NCBI GenBank assembly: GCA_964598245.1
Contig: CAZRAX010000024.1
Span: 1-8,926 of the forward strand
DNA from: JAACPR01 sp964598245
GTDB lineage: Bacteria; Patescibacteriota; Minisyncoccia; Phycocordibacterales; JAACPR01
DNA length: 8,926 bases
Direction of reading: 5' to 3'
This document shows positions 6,152-8,926 of the stretch, piece by piece. Both the position numbers and the translations under genes were made by a program. The notes beneath the pieces are model-generated. The model was given only the letters and a program-made list of their open reading frames with translations. It had not been told where the DNA came from and ran no database searches. Within the stretch, counting starts at the first letter, position 1, and each line of letters starts with the position of its first letter.

Positions 6152-6637
6152 ATAATATTTTTTATCGAAAATTCTCAAAACCTATTTTATATTTTATTGG
6201 TCTTAATAATGTTAATAATTATACTACTAATTTTAATTATTAGACTCTCTATAAAAACAAAAAAATTATTACGTGGCAAGAATGCAAAAAGCTTAGAAGA
6301 TTCCTTTATTAAAACTCAAGATGATTTAAACAATCTACAAAGATCTGAAAATGAAATAAAAAAATACTTGAAAAGTGTAGAGAAAAGATTAAAAACTAGT
6401 TTGAGAGGTTTTGACAGTGTTGATTTTGATGCTTTCAGTGGAATGGCCTCTGGTGGAAAAAGTTTTGCTACTGCTTTTATTAATGAAAATGGTGATGGAA
6501 TAATTTTATCTTGTCTAAATGCAAGAGATCATATTAGAATCTTTTCTAAAAAAATAAAGAACTTTCAATCAGAAATAAAATTATCTGACGAAGAACAGTC
6601 CGCATTGACAAAAGCCAAAGAATCATGCAGTCTATAA
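6143..6637 (+). CDS. DUF4446 family membrane protein
   Basis: This 164-residue protein has one strong transmembrane segment (about 13-35) ending in a basic stretch, then a helical, coiled-coil-prone region rich in Lys and Glu (about 45-90), then a compact domain. The C-terminal part matches the DUF4446 pattern as I remember it: a V-x-F-x-A-F segment followed by Gly-rich residues and SFATAFINENGDG, then NARDHIRIFSKKI (about 126-138), ending with LSDEEQSALTKA. The biochemical function of this family is not known to me. The gene is complete and first in a plus-strand unit; infB starts 21 nt after its stop in the same frame, so co-transcription with translation genes is likely. There is no Shine-Dalgarno sequence before its ATG. 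Confidence 0.8.
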   Translation: MNQIIFFIENSQNLFYILLVLIMLIIILLILIIRLSIKTKKLLRGKNAKSLEDSFIKTQDDLNNLQRSENEIKKYLKSVEKRLKTSLRGFDSVDFDAFSGMASGGKSFATAFINENGDGIILSCLNARDHIRIFSKKIKNFQSEIKLSDEEQSALTKAKESCSL

Positions 6638-6658
6638 AAATACTTAAAAATCTTTACT

Positions 6659-8164
6659 ATGCAAGAAAAAACCAAAGAAAATTTGATAGAAAGGCCACCC
6701 GTTGTGGTAATTATGGGTCATATTGATCATGGTAAATCAACTCTTTTAGATTACATTAGAAAAAGTAACATTGTTTCTGGAGAAGCTGGTGGAATTACTC
6801 AACATTTAGGAGCATACGAAGTAGAACATCAATCAGAGAATGGTGACATCAAAAGAATTACTTTTCTTGATACACCTGGACATGAAGCCTTTTGCGGAGT
6901 CAGAAATAGAGGTGCCAAGGTTGCTGATGTAGGTATTTTAATTGTTTCTGCCGAGGATGGTGTCAAGCCACAAACTCTTGAAGCATATGAATGTATTAAA
7001 AAAGACAAACTTCCTTTTGTTATAGCTATCAATAAAATTGATTTACCAAATTCTAATATTGAAAATACAAAAAATAATTTAATCGAAAATGAAATTTATT
7101 TAGAAGGTCATGGTGGTGATATCCCTTGTGCAGAAATTTCTGCCAAAGATGGAACTGGTATTAATGATCTACTTGATTTAGTTTTAATTATTTCGGAAGT
7201 AGAAGAATTAAAAGCTAATAAAAACAACAAAGCATCTGGTTTTGTTATTGAATCACATAAAGATAAAAATAAAGGAATTACTTCAACTCTAGTAATTAAA
7301 GATGGCACACTTAATCAAGGACAATTTGTTGTTTGTGGTGATGCTTGGGCTCCAATCAGAATTTACGAAGATTATAAAGGAGAGGCAATCAAAACAGCTT
7401 ACTTTTCTACCCCAGTTAAAGTTTCCGGTTGGAGTAATTTCCCAGATGTTGGAGAGTTATTTGAAACTGTTGATTCAAAAAAAGAGGCAGAAAAATATTG
7501 TGATGAACATAATCAGATGATTAAAAACTACAATCAACTTTTTTCAAGTGAAGAAGATGAATTCATTATCCCCTTAATTATCAAAGCAGACACTCATGGA
7601 TCAATTGAAGCAATTGAACATGAAATTAAAAAAATTGAAACTAAAAATTCAAAAGTTAAAATTGTTATAACAGAAACAGGAAATATTACCGAGAAAGATA
7701 TTAAAATTGCCAGTAGCCATGAAAATACTTTAGTTATTGGTTTTGGGATTGATATTGATAAACAAGCAGAAATAATGAGGGAAAGACTAGCTGTTGAGGT
7801 TGCAACTTTTAATATCATATATGAATTAACTAATTGGATAAAAGAAACTATTGAAAAAATTAGACCGAGGATTGACGTTGAAGAGACCAAGGGTAAAGCA
7901 AAAATTTTGAAAAACTTTAGTCAAACTAAATCTGTTCAGGTTTTAGGTGGTAGAGTTGAAGAAGGTTCAATTATTATTGGAAAAGATGTTAAAATTTTAA
8001 GAAGGGATGAAGAAATTGGAAGAGGAAAAATCAAAGAGCTTCAACAACAAAAAGCAAAAACAAGCGAAGTAAAAGAAGAAAATGAATTTGGTTTATCACT
8101 TGAAACAAAAATTGAAGTAGTCCCCGGAGATTATATTGAAACTTTTGAAGTTGTTAAAAAATAA
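6659..8164 (+). CDS. infB: Translation initiation factor IF-2, minimal form
   Basis: This 501-residue GTPase brings fMet-tRNA to the P site and promotes 50S joining. The G domain starts almost at once: G1 GHIDHGKS (20-27), switch I GGITQHLGAY (44-53), G3 DTPGH (71-75), G4 NKID (125-128) and G5 SAKDG (161-165). A beta-barrel domain II, the linker domain III (about 300-400, beginning near PLIIKADTHGSIEAIE) and the C-terminal fMet-tRNA-binding barrel (VLGGRVEEGSIIIGKDV onward) follow, so the C-terminus is complete. The N-terminal IF2N domains of typical bacterial IF-2 (about 700-900 residues) are absent. The preceding TAA at 6635-6637 is in frame only seven codons upstream, so no longer start exists. 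The short form agrees with what I recall of Patescibacteria. It lies between the DUF4446 gene and rbfA, with no Shine-Dalgarno sequence in the 21-nt gap. Confidence 0.96.
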   Translation: MQEKTKENLIERPPVVVIMGHIDHGKSTLLDYIRKSNIVSGEAGGITQHLGAYEVEHQSENGDIKRITFLDTPGHEAFCGVRNRGAKVADVGILIVSAEDGVKPQTLEAYECIKKDKLPFVIAINKIDLPNSNIENTKNNLIENEIYLEGHGGDIPCAEISAKDGTGINDLLDLVLIISEVEELKANKNNKASGFVIESHKDKNKGITSTLVIKDGTLNQGQFVVCGDAWAPIRIYEDYKGEAIKTAYFSTPVKVSGWSNFPDVGELFETVDSKKEAEKYCDEHNQMIKNYNQLFSSEEDEFIIPLIIKADTHGSIEAIEHEIKKIETKNSKVKIVITETGNITEKDIKIASSHENTLVIGFGIDIDKQAEIMRERLAVEVATFNIIYELTNWIKETIEKIRPRIDVEETKGKAKILKNFSQTKSVQVLGGRVEEGSIIIGKDVKILRRDEEIGRGKIKELQQQKAKTSEVKEENEFGLSLETKIEVVPGDYIETFEVVKK

Positions 8165-8170
8165 AAAATA

Positions 8171-8494
8171 ATGCAAGAAAATTCTTACCGAAAAGAAAAG
8201 ATTATTGATATCATTCACAAAAGTGCTTCTGATTTTATTCAAAGAGAATCAAATAAAGATTCAATGATAACCGTCACCAGAATAGAATTGTCATCTGATT
8301 TAAAAAAAGCTATAGTTCTTGTGACAGTTTTTCCTGAACACAAAGAAGAAGCCGGAATTGACTTTTTAAAAAGAAACCGAAGCGAGTTCAGAGATTTTGT
8401 TAACAAAAAAACAAAAATTGGACAATTACCTTGGTTTGATTTTGAAATTGATAACGGCGAGAAATCTCGTCAAAAAATTGATAAGATAATATAG
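8171..8494 (+). CDS. rbfA: Ribosome-binding factor A
   Basis: This 107-residue, single-domain KH-like protein binds the 30S subunit near helix 1 of 16S rRNA and helps its late maturation, including cold adaptation in well-studied bacteria. Family traits are the N-terminal helix with RKEKIIDIIHKSASDFI, the strand pair ITVTRIELSSDLKKAIVLVTVFP (33-55) and the C-terminal PWFDFEID followed by a helix. It lies 6 nt after infB in the classical infB-rbfA order, which strongly supports the call because the sequence itself is divergent. Only AAAATA separates it from infB, with no Shine-Dalgarno sequence, so coupling or re-initiation is likely. tRNA-Cys begins 5 nt after its stop. Confidence 0.9.
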   Translation: MQENSYRKEKIIDIIHKSASDFIQRESNKDSMITVTRIELSSDLKKAIVLVTVFPEHKEEAGIDFLKRNRSEFRDFVNKKTKIGQLPWFDFEIDNGEKSRQKIDKII

Positions 8495-8499
8495 ATATA

Positions 8500-8571
8500 G
8501 GCGTGGTGGCGAAGTGGTAACGCTGCGGTCTGCAAAACCGCCATGCGCGGGTTCGATTCCCGCCCACGCCT
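8500..8571 (+). tRNA. tRNA-Cys (anticodon GCA)
   Basis: This 72-nt tRNA has acceptor GGCGTGG (8500-8506) paired with CCACGCC (8564-8570) and discriminator T8571, the identity base expected for Cys. The anticodon stem GCGGT/ACCGC encloses CTGCAAA with GCA at 8532-8534, and the T loop is TTCGATT. CCA is not encoded. It starts only 5 nt after the rbfA stop, so it is probably processed out of the operon transcript. Confidence 0.96.
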
Positions 8572-8572
8572 C

Positions 8573-8613
8573 AATTTTGTTTCAATTAGGTAGAAGTAGG
8601 TAGAAGCAAAATT
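8573..8613 (+). repeat. Short inverted repeat enclosing a 10-bp direct repeat
   Basis: AATTTTG (8573-8579) is matched in reverse complement by CAAAATT (8607-8613). The loop contains TAGGTAGAAG twice in tandem (8587-8596 and 8597-8606). It lies between tRNA-Cys and tRNA-Leu. The stem is AT-rich with no T-run, so it is a weak terminator candidate at best; it may be a processing structure or chance. Confidence 0.45.
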
Positions 8614-8623
8614 AAATGGTTTT

Positions 8624-8632
8624 TGTTATAAT
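8624..8632 (+). promoter_or_regulatory. Extended -10 promoter candidate for tRNA-Leu/tRNA-Lys
   Basis: TGT followed by a perfect TATAAT (8627-8632) forms an extended -10 element 22 nt before tRNA-Leu. No good -35 is seen at 16-18 bp. It could give the two downstream tRNAs transcription independent of the infB operon. Confidence 0.45.
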
Positions 8633-8654
8633 CATTTTTAATAATTTAATATTT

Positions 8655-8736
8655 GCCCGGGTGATGGAATTGGTATACATAGTCGACTTAAAATCGGCGG
8701 CCGAATGGCATGCGGGTTCAACTCCCGCCCCGGGCA
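8655..8736 (+). tRNA. tRNA-Leu (anticodon UAA)
   Basis: This 82-nt class II tRNA has acceptor GCCCGGG (8655-8661) paired with CCCGGGC (8729-8735) and discriminator A8736. The anticodon stem GTCGA/TCGGC has a TG wobble; loop CTTAAAA carries TAA at 8689-8691, reading UUA, expected to be a heavily used codon in an AT-rich genome. It has a long variable arm and T stem GCGGG/CCCGC. There is no intron in the anticodon loop, a site where group I introns occur in some bacterial tRNA-Leu(UAA) genes. No CCA is encoded. Confidence 0.95.
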
Positions 8737-8781
8737 CAGCAAATTTTCGTCAAAAATTTCTATGCGAATTTTTGTCATAAC

Positions 8782-8854
8782 CCGCCCATAGCTCAGCTGG
8801 TAGAGCAGTCGCCTCTTAAGCGAACGGTCGCAGGTTCGAGTCCTGCTGGGCGGA
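8782..8854 (+). tRNA. tRNA-Lys (anticodon CUU)
   Basis: This 73-nt tRNA has acceptor CCGCCCA (8782-8788) paired with TGGGCGG (8847-8853) and discriminator A8854. It has TAGCTC and GAGC in the D arm, anticodon loop CTCTTAA with CTT at 8815-8817, and T stem GCAGG/CCTGC around TTCGAGT. Two oddities are a C1-G72 first pair and a G27-A43 mismatch at the top of the anticodon stem. CCA is not encoded. Confidence 0.93.
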
Positions 8855-8856
8855 CA

Positions 8857-8902
8857 TTAAAATAAAGAGCCAGCTCGGAACGAGTCGGTGATTTTATTTT
8901 AA
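8857..8902 (+). terminator. Long hairpin after tRNA-Lys, probable intrinsic terminator
   Basis: A perfect 10-bp outer inverted repeat, TTAAAATAAA (8857-8866) with TTTATTTTAA (8893-8902), encloses a GC-richer inner stem. There CCAGCTCG (8870-8877) pairs imperfectly with CGAGTCGG (8881-8888) around a GAA loop. The inner stem followed by a T-rich run resembles a Rho-independent terminator, placed just after the last tRNA. By symmetry it could work in both directions. The remaining 24 nt to the window end show nothing I can identify. Confidence 0.6.
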
Positions 8903-8926
8903 GTACTGACCACAGGACGAGAAAGA

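Noticed and set aside
6605..6610. A perfect TTGACA inside the end of the DUF4446 gene as a promoter for infB
   Set aside because: No -10 lies at 15-19 bp; the nearest TATAAA is 22 bp away. Operon read-through is the simpler explanation.
8741..8774. AT-only inverted repeats between tRNA-Leu and tRNA-Lys (for example CAAAAATT/AATTTTTG) as a terminator
   Set aside because: The stems lack G/C pairs and have no following T-run. In AT-rich DNA such repeats are expected by chance.
8867..8900. CGAGTCGGTG followed by T-rich sequence resembles the end of a Cas9 tracrRNA
   Set aside because: It is a short match with no cas gene, anti-repeat or CRISPR array in the window. The hairpin position after tRNA-Lys fits a terminator better.

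Overview
The window looks like chromosomal DNA from a small-genome, AT-rich bacterium of the Candidate Phyla Radiation (Patescibacteria), most likely a Parcubacteria-type lineage. This is inference from several traits: a 501-residue IF-2 that starts directly at its G domain with a GHIDHGKS P-loop; a DUF4446-type membrane protein just upstream of infB; very short intergenic gaps; no convincing Shine-Dalgarno sequence before any gene; tRNAs without encoded CCA; and the standard genetic code with no sign of UGA recoding.

Layout. (1) Positions 1-1053, minus strand: a sortase, then a secreted tyrosine-rich repeat protein that runs off the left edge. The latter has a signal peptide followed by alternating nonapeptides NDGGYEYTY and NDGGYEYAQ. 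(2) Positions 1148-1306: tRNA-Tyr(GUA), then a decayed second copy of its middle part, which reaches into the 3' end of the next gene and supplies its stop codon. (3) Positions 1295-6116, minus strand: a ClpB-type AAA+ disaggregase carrying a ClpC-like IGF loop, a membrane-anchored HtrA-like protein that has lost its catalytic triad, and a NifS/IscS-like cysteine desulfurase. (4) Positions 6143-8494, plus strand: DUF4446 protein, infB and rbfA in a tight translation/ribosome-assembly operon. (5) Positions 8500-8902: tRNA-Cys(GCA), tRNA-Leu(UAA) and tRNA-Lys(CUU), closed by a long hairpin that is probably the terminator.

Regulation. Five genes that head transcription units have a recognisable -10 hexamer ending only 7 or 9 nt before the start codon, which predicts leaderless or nearly leaderless mRNAs. 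The desulfurase and DUF4446 genes are divergent across 26 bp, and their two -10 elements overlap.

How the genes may fit together. infB, rbfA and the tRNAs serve translation; ClpB and the HtrA-like protein belong to protein quality control; the desulfurase supplies sulfur. The least ordinary part is the left end, where a sortase is followed by an extracellular repeat protein that could form a tyrosine-studded beta structure. No mobile element, CRISPR array or phage gene is visible.
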